Below, in pieces: positions 7,917-17,033 of a DNA stretch of 64,000 nt (the first letter of the stretch is position 1; each line of letters starts with the position of its first letter). The notes below the pieces were generated by a model. The model was not told the DNA's origin. It did no database searches and saw only the letters and a list, made by a program, of their open reading frames with translations. The stretch is from Streptomyces laurentii. GTDB taxonomy: Bacteria; Actinomycetota; Actinomycetes; Streptomycetales; Streptomycetaceae. The stretch covers positions 992,001 to 1,056,000 of the forward strand of contig AP017424.1 in NCBI GenBank assembly GCA_002355495.1, written 5' to 3'. Position numbers and translations under genes: made by a program.

Positions 7917-9320
7917 TTGACCGACGTCGACACGACCGAACGGCCGGACGGCGAGGCCGCCGATCCCGGCGGTTCCGGCGATCCGGCCGAACGCCGCCGC
8001 GAACAGCGCGGCTGGTACTTCTACGATTTCGCGTGCTCGGTCTACTCGACGAGCGTGGTCACGGTCTTCCTGGGCCCGTATCTGACCTCGGTCGCCAAGG
8101 CGGCGGCCGACGCGGACGGGTTCGTGCACCCGCTGGGCGTGCCGGTGCGGGCGGGTTCGCTGTTCGCGTACGCCGTCTCCGCCTCCATCGTCGTCGCGGT
8201 CCTGGTGATGCCGCTGGTCGGCGCGGCGGCGGACCGTACGGGCCGGAAGAAGCCGCTGCTCGCGGCCTCGGCCTATCTGGGCGCGGCGGCCACGGCGGGG
8301 ATGTTCTTCCTGGAGGGCGAGCGGTATCTGCTGGGCGCGTTCCTGCTGGTCGTGGCGAACGCCTCGCTGTCGGTGTCGATGGCGCTGTACAACGCCTATC
8401 TGCCGCAGATAGCCGGGCCCGACGAGCGGGACGCGGTCTCCTCGCGCGGCTGGGCGTTCGGCTACACCTCGGGCGCGCTGGTGCTCGTGCTCAACCTGGT
8501 CCTGTACTCCGGCCACGACTCCTTCGGCTTGTCCGAGGGCATCGCGATACGCATATGCCTGGCTTCGGCGGGCCTGTGGTGGGGCGCCTTCACCCTGGTG
8601 CCGCTGCGGCGGCTGCGGGACCGCCGGATCGCGCGGACGGCCGGCGACGGCCCGGGAGCGGCCGGCGGGGGCGCGGTGGGCGGTGGCTGGCGGCAGCTCG
8701 CGTCGACCCTGCGCGACATGCGGCGCCATCCGCTGACGCTGGCCTTCCTGCTCGCCTACCTGATCTACAACGACGGCGTGCAGACGGTGATCTCGCAGGC
8801 GTCCGTGTACGGCTCCGAGGAGTTGGGCCTGGATCAGACGACGCTCATCACGGCGGTCCTCCTGGTGCAGGTGCTCGCCGTGGCGGGGGCGCTCGGCATG
8901 GGCCGCCTCGCGCGCGTGTACGGCGCGAAGCGGACGATCCTCGGGTCGCTGGCGGTGTGGACGGTGATCCTGGTGGCCGGCTACTTCCTGCCCGCCGAGG
9001 CCCCGGTGTTCTTCTACTGCCTGGCGGCGGCGATCGGCCTCGTCATGGGCGGCAGCCAGGCGCTGTCGCGGTCGCTGTTCTCGCATCTGGTGCCGCGCGG
9101 CAAGGAGGCGGAGTACTTCTCGGCCTACGAGATGAGCGACCGCGGACTGAGCTGGCTGGGTCCGTTGGTGTTCGGTCTCGCGTATCAGCTGACCGGAAGC
9201 TATCGGGATGCCATCATCTCTTTGGTGATCTTCTTCGGTGTCGGGTCCGTGCTCCTCGCGCGGGTGCCGGTGCGGCGCGCGGTGGAGGCCGCGGGGAACC
9301 CCGTACCGGCCCGGATTTAG
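7917..9320 (+). CDS. MFS transporter of the UMF1/Atg22-like family
   Basis: A 467-residue carrier with 12 predicted membrane helices. The N-terminal RGWYFYDFACSVYSTSVVTVF and the following LVGAAADRTGRKKP loop match the Atg22-like (UMF1) branch of the major facilitator superfamily, whose founding yeast member exports amino acids from the vacuole. The bacterial substrate is unknown. The start is TTG 7917, with GAGGGGG about 8 nt upstream. A long central cytoplasmic loop rich in Gly and Arg separates the two six-helix halves. The stop codon lies inside the likely rbpA upstream promoter. Confidence 0.85.
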   Translation: MTDVDTTERPDGEAADPGGSGDPAERRREQRGWYFYDFACSVYSTSVVTVFLGPYLTSVAKAAADADGFVHPLGVPVRAGSLFAYAVSASIVVAVLVMPLVGAAADRTGRKKPLLAASAYLGAAATAGMFFLEGERYLLGAFLLVVANASLSVSMALYNAYLPQIAGPDERDAVSSRGWAFGYTSGALVLVLNLVLYSGHDSFGLSEGIAIRICLASAGLWWGAFTLVPLRRLRDRRIARTAGDGPGAAGGGAVGGGWRQLASTLRDMRRHPLTLAFLLAYLIYNDGVQTVISQASVYGSEELGLDQTTLITAVLLVQVLAVAGALGMGRLARVYGAKRTILGSLAVWTVILVAGYFLPAEAPVFFYCLAAAIGLVMGGSQALSRSLFSHLVPRGKEAEYFSAYEMSDRGLSWLGPLVFGLAYQLTGSYRDAIISLVIFFGVGSVLLARVPVRRAVEAAGNPVPARI

Positions 9321-9346
9321 ACGTGGAAGTGATTGGGCGGTAGTGT
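9317..9346 (+). promoter_or_regulatory. Candidate housekeeping-type promoter for rbpA
   Basis: TTAGAC (9317-9322), an 18-nt spacer, then TAGTGT (9341-9346) form a good HrdB-type promoter. It overlaps the end of the upstream transporter gene, leaving a leader of about 220 nt before rbpA. Confidence 0.55.
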
Positions 9347-9487
9347 ACGCCTTTGGCCTGCCAGGCGGACCGTTACTGCGTGCTGACTTGGTGAAGACGT
9401 TGAGTGACATCTCCTGCCAGATGTGACAAAACGGGCACTGGTGGGTACAAAAAGGGGCGGCACGACGGGCGACGCATGACCCGGAAC

Positions 9488-9514
9488 GGGAATCTTTACC
9501 GCCGACCGGACGTT
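9488..9514 (+). promoter_or_regulatory. Sigma-R promoter of rbpA
   Basis: GGGAAT (9488-9493), an 18-nt spacer and GTT (9512-9514) match the GGAAT-N18-GTT consensus of sigma-R, the disulfide-stress sigma factor. In S. coelicolor rbpA is a known sigma-R target, which supports the assignment. Confidence 0.85.
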
Positions 9515-9575
9515 GACCGGATGACGACGACAGCGACACCTGTCCTGTGGGCGACAAGCCCGGGAGGCACGATTC

Positions 9576-9950
9576 ATGAGTGAGCGAGCTCTTCGCGGCA
9601 CGCGCCTCGTGGTGACCAGCTACGAGACCGACCGCGGCATCGATCTGGCCCCGCGCCAGGCGGTGGAGTACGCATGCGAGAAGGGGCATCGTTTCGAGAT
9701 GCCGTTCTCGGTCGAGGCGGAGATTCCGCCAGAGTGGGAGTGCAAGGTCTGCGGGATCCAGGCACTCCTGGTAGACGGGGACGGCCCCGAGGAAAAGAAG
9801 GGCAAGCCGGCGCGTACGCACTGGGACATGCTCATGGAGCGGCGCACCCGTGAGGAGCTGGAGGAGGTGCTGGCCGAACGGCTGGCGGTCCTTCGTTCCG
9901 GCGCCATGAACATCGCCGTGCATCCGCGCGACAGCCGGAAGTCCGCCTGA
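9576..9950 (+). CDS. rbpA: RNA polymerase-binding protein RbpA
   Basis: A 124-residue protein matching RbpA over its full length. RbpA is an actinobacterial transcription factor that binds RNA polymerase and the principal sigma factor, stabilises the open complex and contributes to rifampicin tolerance. The zinc-site residues Cys34, His38, Cys56 and Cys59 are all visible (YACEKGH and CKVCG). The sigma-interaction region, RTREELEEVLAERLAVLR, lies near the C-terminus. GGGAGG precedes the ATG at 9576. Expression is probably from the two promoters listed upstream, one of them sigma-R dependent. A 20-bp hairpin terminates the transcript. Confidence 0.97.
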   Translation: MSERALRGTRLVVTSYETDRGIDLAPRQAVEYACEKGHRFEMPFSVEAEIPPEWECKVCGIQALLVDGDGPEEKKGKPARTHWDMLMERRTREELEEVLAERLAVLRSGAMNIAVHPRDSRKSA

Positions 9951-9973
9951 CGGACGCGCACGGTTCAGAGATA

Positions 9974-10016
9974 CGCCGCGGGGCCCGGTACACATCGTGT
10001 ACCGGGCCCCGCGGCG
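9974..10016 (+). terminator. rbpA terminator
   Basis: A perfect 20-bp stem (9974-9993 with 9997-10016) has a 3-nt loop and is followed by TTCT. It lies 24 nt after the rbpA stop. Confidence 0.9.
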
Positions 10017-10082
10017 TTCTCGTACGTCCCGAGAGCCCCGAGCGTCCTCAGCGCCCCGAGACCGTTCCGGGCCCAGGCCGCG

Positions 10083-10107
10083 AAAAAGCCCGGGCCGGAG
10101 CCCGGGC
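10083..10107 (-). terminator. fxsA terminator
   Basis: GCCCGGGC arms (10088-10095 and 10100-10107) enclose CGGA. Read on the minus strand, the hairpin is followed by a run of five T, an intrinsic terminator for the fxsA gene ending at 10135. Confidence 0.8.
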
Positions 10108-10134
10108 GGTGGAACCGGAATCAGGACACCGGCG

Positions 10135-10731
10135 TCAGGGCATCAGAGGCGGGCGCGGCTCCTGGGGCTCACGCGGCCCCTGAGGCCCGTCCTGCCGGAT
10201 GACCTCGCCTGGCACCACCTTGCCGTCCGGACGGTGCATACGGGCCTGCTGGAAGGCGTCCTGGAGGCTTCCGGGGGCGGCGGCGCTCATCCGGCGCTCC
10301 ACGGCCTTCTCCGCGTACCGTCCGACGGCCGTACGGACCTGCGGGACGAGGAGCAGCAGACCGACCGCGTCGGAGACGAGGCCCGGGATCATCAGCAGCA
10401 GGCCGCCGAGCATCAGGAAGCCGTTGCGGTCCTCCGCGCCGGCCCGGTCCGCCTCCGCGGGCGTCTCGCCGCGCCGCGCGGCCTCCTGGGCGCGCTGGAA
10501 GGTGCCGGTGAGGTTGGCGAAGGCACGGCGGCCGGCCCGCTTGATCACCGTGCCGCCGAGCACGGCGCCGCCGACGAGCAGCAGCAGGACGGTGACCCCG
10601 CCCGCCACGTCGGCCACGACGGTCAGCAGCCAGATCTCCAGGACCAGCCAGGCGGCGAGGCCCAGCGGCAGGAATCTGCGCGCGCGGGAACGTCGGGGGG
10701 CGGGGAAGGAGGGCGATGCGCCGGTCGTCAT
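10135..10731 (-). CDS. fxsA: FxsA family membrane protein
   Basis: A 198-residue FxsA-family protein. The family is named for E. coli FxsA, which relieves F-plasmid exclusion of phage T7. The hydrophobic N-terminal half has two helices (about 20-60) and the FLMLGGLLLMIPGLVSD signature follows at about 103-120, with a third helix. The C-terminal 70 residues are polar and Pro/Gln-rich. It lies tail-to-tail with rbpA and is separated from ppm by 134 nt. Confidence 0.88.
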   Translation of the reverse strand: MTTGASPSFPAPRRSRARRFLPLGLAAWLVLEIWLLTVVADVAGGVTVLLLLVGGAVLGGTVIKRAGRRAFANLTGTFQRAQEAARRGETPAEADRAGAEDRNGFLMLGGLLLMIPGLVSDAVGLLLLVPQVRTAVGRYAEKAVERRMSAAAPGSLQDAFQQARMHRPDGKVVPGEVIRQDGPQGPREPQEPRPPLMP

Positions 10732-10865
10732 GCTCCCCAGTGTGCCTGGCGGCCCGTGGGAACGTCGTAAAGGAAAGATCGGCTACGCGCGCGAGGAGCG
10801 CGGCCCGGGGAGCGTGCGCGCCCGAAGGCCCGGCCGCCCGGCCGCTGCTCGTACAACGTCCGGCG

Positions 10866-11645
10866 TCAGGACCGCTTGCGGCCGCCGAGGATGTCGCCGG
10901 CCTTCCGCGCGCGGGCGGACAGGCCCCAGCCGGTGACCCGCCACAGCGCCTCGACGAGGATGTCCTTGCTCATCTTGGAGTCGCCGATCTCCCGCTCCAC
11001 GAAGGTGATCGGCACCTCCACGACATGGAAGCCGGCGGCGACGGCACGGCGGGCCAGGTCGACCTGGAAGCAGTAGCCGGCCGAGGCGACGTCGTCGAGG
11101 CCGAGGCCCTCCAGGGTGCCCCGGCGGAAGGCCCGGTAGCCGCCGGTGACGTCGCGGATCGGGACGTCCAGCATGAGGCGGGAGTAGAGGCTGCCGCCGC
11201 GGGAGATGAACTCGCGGGACTTCGGCCAGTTCACGATCCGGCCGCCGGGCACCCAGCGGGAGCCGAGCACCAGGTCCGCGCCCTTGAGGGCGGTGAGCAG
11301 GCGGGGCAGTTCCTCGGGCTGGTGGGAGCCGTCGGCGTCCATCTCGACGAGGACGTCGTAGCCGTGCTCCATGCCCCAGCGGAAACCGGCCAGGTAGGCG
11401 GCGCCGAGGCCCTCCTTGCCCTTGCGGTGCAGGACCTGGACGTGGTCGTCCTCGGCGGCCAGCTCGTCGGCGATCTTCCCGGTGCCGTCGGGGCTGTTGT
11501 CGTCGGCGACGAGCACGTACGCCTCGGGCACCGCCTCCCGCACGCGCGAGACGATCGGCTTGATGTTCTCCGCCTCGTTGTAGGTGGGGATGATCACCAA
11601 GGTCTTGCCGAGCGGGCCGTAACGCCTCTGGCCACCGTCGTTCAC
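10866..11645 (-). CDS. ppm1: Polyprenol monophosphomannose synthase
   Basis: A 259-residue GT2-family glycosyltransferase that transfers mannose from GDP-mannose to polyprenyl phosphate, making the donor for periplasmic protein O-mannosylation. The N-terminal TLVIIPTYNEAENI and the catalytic DXD in VEMDADGSH are visible, and GGYRAFRR and SAGYCFQVDL match dolichol-phosphate mannose synthases. There is no C-terminal membrane domain or fused Lnt, as in Streptomyces Ppm1. The start is GTG 11645, with GAAGGGG upstream; a longer reading frame to 11786 lacks support. A -10-like TATGGT is found 40-50 nt upstream. In S. coelicolor this gene is needed for phage phiC31 infection and affects antibiotic resistance. 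Confidence 0.92.
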   Translation of the reverse strand: MNDGGQRRYGPLGKTLVIIPTYNEAENIKPIVSRVREAVPEAYVLVADDNSPDGTGKIADELAAEDDHVQVLHRKGKEGLGAAYLAGFRWGMEHGYDVLVEMDADGSHQPEELPRLLTALKGADLVLGSRWVPGGRIVNWPKSREFISRGGSLYSRLMLDVPIRDVTGGYRAFRRGTLEGLGLDDVASAGYCFQVDLARRAVAAGFHVVEVPITFVEREIGDSKMSKDILVEALWRVTGWGLSARARKAGDILGGRKRS

Positions 11646-11980
11646 TACTGCCCCTTCGGGATACCTGCGCGAGCCCCCACCATAGCGAGCCTCGCACAGG
11701 GGGGTACGGACGGGACCGCGGACCGATGCCCTCCGGTCCGGAAAACCCTCCCTCGCCCCAAAGGCCGAGCGGCCTCCGGCGCCCACGGGGAGGGTCCGTC
11801 CGCCGCGGACGTCCGGGGCGGACGCTCGCGGGGGACGCGGAGAACCTACCGCTCCCCGGCGGCCCTCCGCCCTTGACCGCTTGACCTGCGGAGACGAGCG
11901 ATCCCCGAGCCGCCCGCCGAAGATCCGCAGGTCGCGGGCGAGCCCCGGGAGGGGCGGGAGCCGTATGGAACCCCGTTACG
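11646..11980. other. 335-nt intergenic region upstream of ppm1
   Basis: No gene is supported here. The side near ppm1 holds a -10-like TATGGT on the minus strand. The side near the amidohydrolase holds a 9-bp inverted repeat (ACCTGCGGA 11884-11892 and TCCGCAGGT 11924-11932) with a 31-nt loop, possibly a weak terminator for that gene. Confidence 0.4.
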
Positions 11981-13594
11981 TCACTCGTTCGGCCGTACGA
12001 AGACCGTCTGGCCGGAGACGACGGTCCGCAGGCAGACCGGAAGCGCGCTCCCGGGGGTCAGGTCCGGCAGGCCGGGCGTCCCGGAGCGGGGGTCGGTGGA
12101 CCAGCGGGCCACCCGGTCGTCCGGCGCCTGGACGACCAGCTCGCCCGCCCGCCAGATCGCGTAGTCGGCGGGGGCGCCGGGCACCAGGGTGCCGGCGTCG
12201 TCGCGGCCGACCGCGCGCCAGCCGCCGCGGGTGTGCGCGGTGAACGCGGCCCGTACCGAGACCCTGTGCTCGGGCGTGCGGTGGAAGGCGGCGGCGCGCA
12301 CGGTCCCCCACGGGTCGAGCGGGGTGACCGGGCTGTCCGAGCCGAAGGCCAGCGGCACGCCGGCGCGCAGCAGGGCGGCGTACGGGTTGAGGGCGCGGGC
12401 CCGCTCGGCGCCGAGGCGGTCGGCGTACATGCCGTCCTCGCCGCCCCAGTACGCGTCGAAGGCCGGCTGCACGGAGGCGGTCAGGCCCAGCTCGGCGAAG
12501 GCGGCGACCGACTCGGGGGTGAGCATCTCGGCGTGCTCGACGCGGTGCCGGGCGGCGCGGATCCGGGCCAGGCCCAGCTTCTCGGAGGCGGCCCGGACGC
12601 CCTCGACGACGGCGTCGACGGCGGCGTCGCCGATGGCGTGGAAGCCCGCCTGGAGCCCGGACTCGGTGCACGCGACGACATGGGCGGTGACGGCCGCCGC
12701 GTCGAGGTGGGCGACGCCCGCGCTGGAGTGGTCGGCGTACGGCTCGTGCAGGCAGGCGGTGTGCGAGCCGAGCGAGCCGTCGGCGAACAGGTCGCCGGCC
12801 GCGCCGAGGGCGCCGAGGGCACGGGCCCGGTCGATGTCGAGGTCGGCCCAGTAGCCGACGATCCGGGGGCCGGGCTCGCTGCGGGCCAGGTCGAGCAGGC
12901 CGGTGAAGTCGTCCTCGGAGGAGATCTCCGGGCCGCCGCACTCGTGCAGGGTGCCGATGCCGAGCGAGGCGGCGTGGTGCCGGGCGGCGCGCTGCGCCTC
13001 GGTGCGCTGACGCGGGGAGAGCGCGGCGTAGGAGGCGGCCCGGACGGCGTGGTGGGCGGCGCCGGTCAGCGGCTGCTGCCCGTCGTGGAAGCCGTCGAGC
13101 GCGCGGACGCTGGGCACCAGGTCGAGCAGGGCGGTGGTGACGACGGCCGAGTGGACGTCGATACGGGTGAGGTAGAGCGGACGGCCGCCGGTGAGCGCGT
13201 CCAGCTCGGCGCGGGTGAGCGGGCGGCGCTCGGGCCAGCGGGCGGCGTCCCAGCCGTGCCCGATGAGGATGCGGTCCTCGGGGCGCGCCTCGGCGTAGGC
13301 CCGGATCCGCTCCGCGGCGTCGGCGAGCGAGGCGGCGGACGACAGGTCGAGGCCGGTGAGGGCCAGACCGGTCGCGGTGGTGTGCACATGGGCGTCGACG
13401 AACGCGGGGGTGACGAGCGCGCCGTCGAGGTCGACCACCTCGTCCACGCCGGAGGCGAAGGCGTCGGCGGCGCCCTCCGAGCCCACCCAGGCGACGTGCC
13501 CGCGCTCCACCACCATGGCGGTGGCGAAGGGGTCGGCGGGGCTGTGGACTTCTCCACCGCGCAGCAGCACGGTGCGGTCTTCGTACACGCTCAT
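11981..13594 (-). CDS. Amidohydrolase family protein (YtcJ-like)
   Basis: A 537-residue metal-dependent hydrolase of the amidohydrolase superfamily, Amidohydro_3 branch. The metal ligands are in TPAFVDAHVHT near residue 70. Later motifs are the catalytic-region DGSLGSHTACL, the FHAIGD and HRVEHAEML histidines, and the Asp of FGSDSPVTP. Members hydrolyse C-N bonds in cyclic or N-formyl/N-acyl compounds; the substrate here is unknown. There is no signal peptide. It lies 134 nt after, and co-directional with, the Lrp-type regulator gene, which could control it. Confidence 0.85.
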   Translation of the reverse strand: MSVYEDRTVLLRGGEVHSPADPFATAMVVERGHVAWVGSEGAADAFASGVDEVVDLDGALVTPAFVDAHVHTTATGLALTGLDLSSAASLADAAERIRAYAEARPEDRILIGHGWDAARWPERRPLTRAELDALTGGRPLYLTRIDVHSAVVTTALLDLVPSVRALDGFHDGQQPLTGAAHHAVRAASYAALSPRQRTEAQRAARHHAASLGIGTLHECGGPEISSEDDFTGLLDLARSEPGPRIVGYWADLDIDRARALGALGAAGDLFADGSLGSHTACLHEPYADHSSAGVAHLDAAAVTAHVVACTESGLQAGFHAIGDAAVDAVVEGVRAASEKLGLARIRAARHRVEHAEMLTPESVAAFAELGLTASVQPAFDAYWGGEDGMYADRLGAERARALNPYAALLRAGVPLAFGSDSPVTPLDPWGTVRAAAFHRTPEHRVSVRAAFTAHTRGGWRAVGRDDAGTLVPGAPADYAIWRAGELVVQAPDDRVARWSTDPRSGTPGLPDLTPGSALPVCLRTVVSGQTVFVRPNE

Positions 13595-13728
13595 GCGACC
13601 AGGCTAGGACCTGCCGGGACCCGGTTTGTCCGCCGGGCCCCGGTTCGGAGCGGGCCGGCAGCCGTGGTGATCTTGAAACCGGCCCCGCGCCGGCCCCGCG
13701 CCGGCCGGGCGGCGGCCGGGCGGCGGGC

Positions 13729-14169
13729 CTAGATCCGGGGTGGCCGGGCCTCGTACGGGGTGGACAGGACGACGGTGGTCCGGCTGGAGACATGGGCCTG
13801 CGAGCGGATGCGGCCGAGCAGGTGCTCCAGCTCCAGCGGGGTGGCGACGCGCACCTTGAGGATGTAGTTCTCCTCCCCCGCGACGCTGTGGCACGCCTCG
13901 ATCTCGGCGATGTCGGCGAGCCGGTCGGGGGTGTCGTCGGGGGCGCTGGGGTCGAAGGGTTTCACCGAGATGAAGGCGGTGAGCGGCAGGCCGACGGCCT
14001 CCGGGTCGACGACGGCGGCGTAACCGCGGATGACTCCGCGCTGCTCCAGACGGCGGACGCGCTGATGTACGGCCGAGGTGGACAGGCCGGTGGCCTTGCC
14101 CAGGTCGGTGTAGCTCATGCGCCCGTCCTTGACGAGCAACTCGACGATCTGACGATCCAGCTCCTCCAT
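13729..14169 (-). CDS. Lrp/AsnC family transcriptional regulator
   Basis: A 146-residue regulator with an N-terminal HTH (MEELDRQIVELLVKDGRMSY, then GLSTSAVHQRVRRLEQRGVI) and a C-terminal RAM/AsnC ligand-binding domain containing SVAGEENYILKVRVATPLEL. Lrp-type proteins bind amino acids or related small molecules and form octamers on DNA. Targets are not evident; the amidohydrolase downstream and the divergent small conserved gene are candidates. Confidence 0.92.
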   Translation of the reverse strand: MEELDRQIVELLVKDGRMSYTDLGKATGLSTSAVHQRVRRLEQRGVIRGYAAVVDPEAVGLPLTAFISVKPFDPSAPDDTPDRLADIAEIEACHSVAGEENYILKVRVATPLELEHLLGRIRSQAHVSSRTTVVLSTPYEARPPRI

Positions 14170-14393
14170 GCGGTGACCCTAGTGCCCCCGAGGGGACGTG
14201 GGACAGTCGGGGCGGACCTCTATGCGGCAGTTCGCGCCACCCTGAGGCACCTGCGCCGTTCATGTGACGAACGCCACATGTTTTACAGGACCTCGGGCGG
14301 GGGCCTCACGGTTATGCGGCGGGCCGCATGGGAATTGCTTGCTGTGGTCACGGCCGCCAGATCCGGCCGACCCGTTCGAGGGGGAGAGTCTCC

Positions 14394-14762
14394 ATGCAGG
14401 AGCCCGTTGAATCCGTCGACGCGCCCGAAGAGCAGGACGCGTACGACACATTCGAGATGTACCGGGTGATCTGCCCGGATTGCGTGCAGCCGATCGCGCT
14501 GCTCGCGGACGAGGACGTCCTGCCGGAGCACGCGCTCTGCCCGTCCCCGTGGAACCCCTTCGTCCTCACCGTCTGCTCCGGGACGGGGCGGCCCGCCGCC
14601 GACGCCCGGCCGGCGGACGAGACGCTGGAGGTCCAGGAGCAGGACACCGCCCTGCTGCTGACGCTGCCGCAGGGGCTGGACTGGCGGATGCAGCCGTTCT
14701 CGCACGTGGGCGGGCCGGGCTCGCGCCCGATCAAGCCGGCCCAACTGCGCCGCGCGGCCTGA
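14394..14762 (+). CDS. Conserved small Streptomyces protein of unknown function
   Basis: A 122-residue acidic protein starting at ATG 14394 with GAGGGGGA upstream. It has a YRVICPDCVQPIALLADEDVLPEHALCP segment whose three Cys (ICPDC, LCP) could bind a metal, and a conserved-looking end QGLDWRMQPFSHVGGPGSRP. No family with known function is recognised. A GC-rich hairpin follows the stop codon closely. Confidence 0.75.
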   Translation: MQEPVESVDAPEEQDAYDTFEMYRVICPDCVQPIALLADEDVLPEHALCPSPWNPFVLTVCSGTGRPAADARPADETLEVQEQDTALLLTLPQGLDWRMQPFSHVGGPGSRPIKPAQLRRAA

Positions 14763-14767
14763 GACAC

Positions 14768-14789
14768 GTCCGGGGCCGCGGCCCCGGAC
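14768..14789 (+). terminator. Hairpin terminator
   Basis: GTCCGGGGC (14768-14776) and GCCCCGGAC (14781-14789) form a 9-bp stem with a CGCG loop, 5 nt after the stop codon. Confidence 0.7.
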
Positions 14790-14795
14790 CGGGCT

Positions 14796-14824
14796 CGTGC
14801 CGTGCCGTGCCGTGCCGTGCCGTG
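14796..14824. repeat. Pentanucleotide microsatellite (CGTGC)n
   Basis: CGTGC is repeated five times (14796-14820), followed by a partial CGTG. It lies just after a terminator and outside coding sequence, so copy number could vary freely. Confidence 0.9.
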
Positions 14825-15489
14825 GGGGCGGAGTGCCCGGGCAGGGGTGCGGGGTTCGGGACGGCTCAGGGAGCTCGGGGCGCTGATCAGGGCCGGTGCC
14901 GGGGACGCGTCGAACTTCCGCGCTACGGGGTCGGGCGGTGACCGGGGGCCCCGGCGGGACGTTGGGCCGGACATGAGCACGCTGTATACGACACCCAGCG
15001 GATACGGCCGGCACCGGCAGCCGGAGCCGCACTCTGAAGAATCGGTTCGGCGGGAGCTTCCCGCGCCTGCCGTCACAACGTCCCCCGGACCCTCTGCCGC
15101 GGCTGCGCCCGCACCCGCACCCGCCGCCGCGTCGCCGTTGCCACCGCCCGCGCCCCGGCCCGTACCCGCTCCGGCACCCGCCCGGTCGGCGGCTCAGGCA
15201 CCGCCGCCGACCGGGCGGGTGCCGGCACCACCACAGGCACCGCCGCAGCCGCGGCCCGCCCCGGCGGGCACGGCCCCGGCACCGGTTCCGCCGCGGCCGC
15301 AGCCCGGGGGCGCGGTGGCCCCGGCCGCCGTTCAGCCTCCGGCAGCCCTCGCGCAGCCCGCCGATCCGCCGATCTACGCGGCGCTGCTCCAGCTGTGGGC
15401 CGGCCACGGCAGGACCCTGCCGGGCCGGCGCGACCAGGAATGGAGCCGGCTGGCGGCCGGGCCGGTGTGGGCCGACCGCACCGTCCGTG

Positions 15490-16662
<1,173 letters not shown>

Positions 16663-16834
16663 GGGCGGCGCGCTCCTTCCCCGCCGGGCCCGCGCGGGCC
16701 CGGCACCGCACCGATGCTGCCCCGGGGCGGGACGCGCGCGGGGCGGCAGGCGGCGGGGGCGGCGGAGTGTGCCCGTTCGGCGGGTCGAGGGCCGCGCGCC
16801 GAGGGCCCCGGCGTGGCTCACCCGGGGGTGCGAG

Positions 16835-17011
16835 TCACATGAGGCCTGCCCGGGTGACGAACACGGCGAGGAGGACCACCAGGGTCCAGCCGAGAATCCG
16901 CTCCAGGATCCGGGGGCCGTCGTCCTTGGGGCCGCCGGTACGGGCGCCCGCGCGGACCCTGGGCCCGGTACGCCGGTGACCGGGTACGGGCCGGTGTCGG
17001 CCCGTACCCGG
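16835..17011 (-). other. Start-less open frame encoding a small membrane peptide
   Basis: On the minus strand a frame open from 17011 to the TGA at 16835-16837 ends in ILERILGWTLVVLLAVFVTR plus AGLM, a convincing membrane helix preceded by a polar segment with GGPKDDGPR. It contains no usable ATG, GTG or TTG before the helix, and its upstream part runs into a terminator hairpin. It may be a decayed or frameshifted small membrane protein gene, or may start at an unusual codon. Confidence 0.4.
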
Positions 17012-17017
17012 TCACCG
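16974..17017 (-). terminator. Terminator of the OYE reductase gene
   Basis: A perfect 19-bp stem (16974-16992 with 16999-17017) has a 6-nt loop and begins 17 nt after the reductase stop on the minus strand. Confidence 0.85.
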
Positions 17018-17033
17018 CGGGATCGTCGGTACC

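Noticed and set aside
14796-14972. Additional upstream coding extension of the Pro-rich protein through the microsatellite
   Set aside because: The frame is open through the CGTGC repeat but composition is low-complexity, there is no ribosome site, and the conserved-looking N-terminus begins at ATG 14973.
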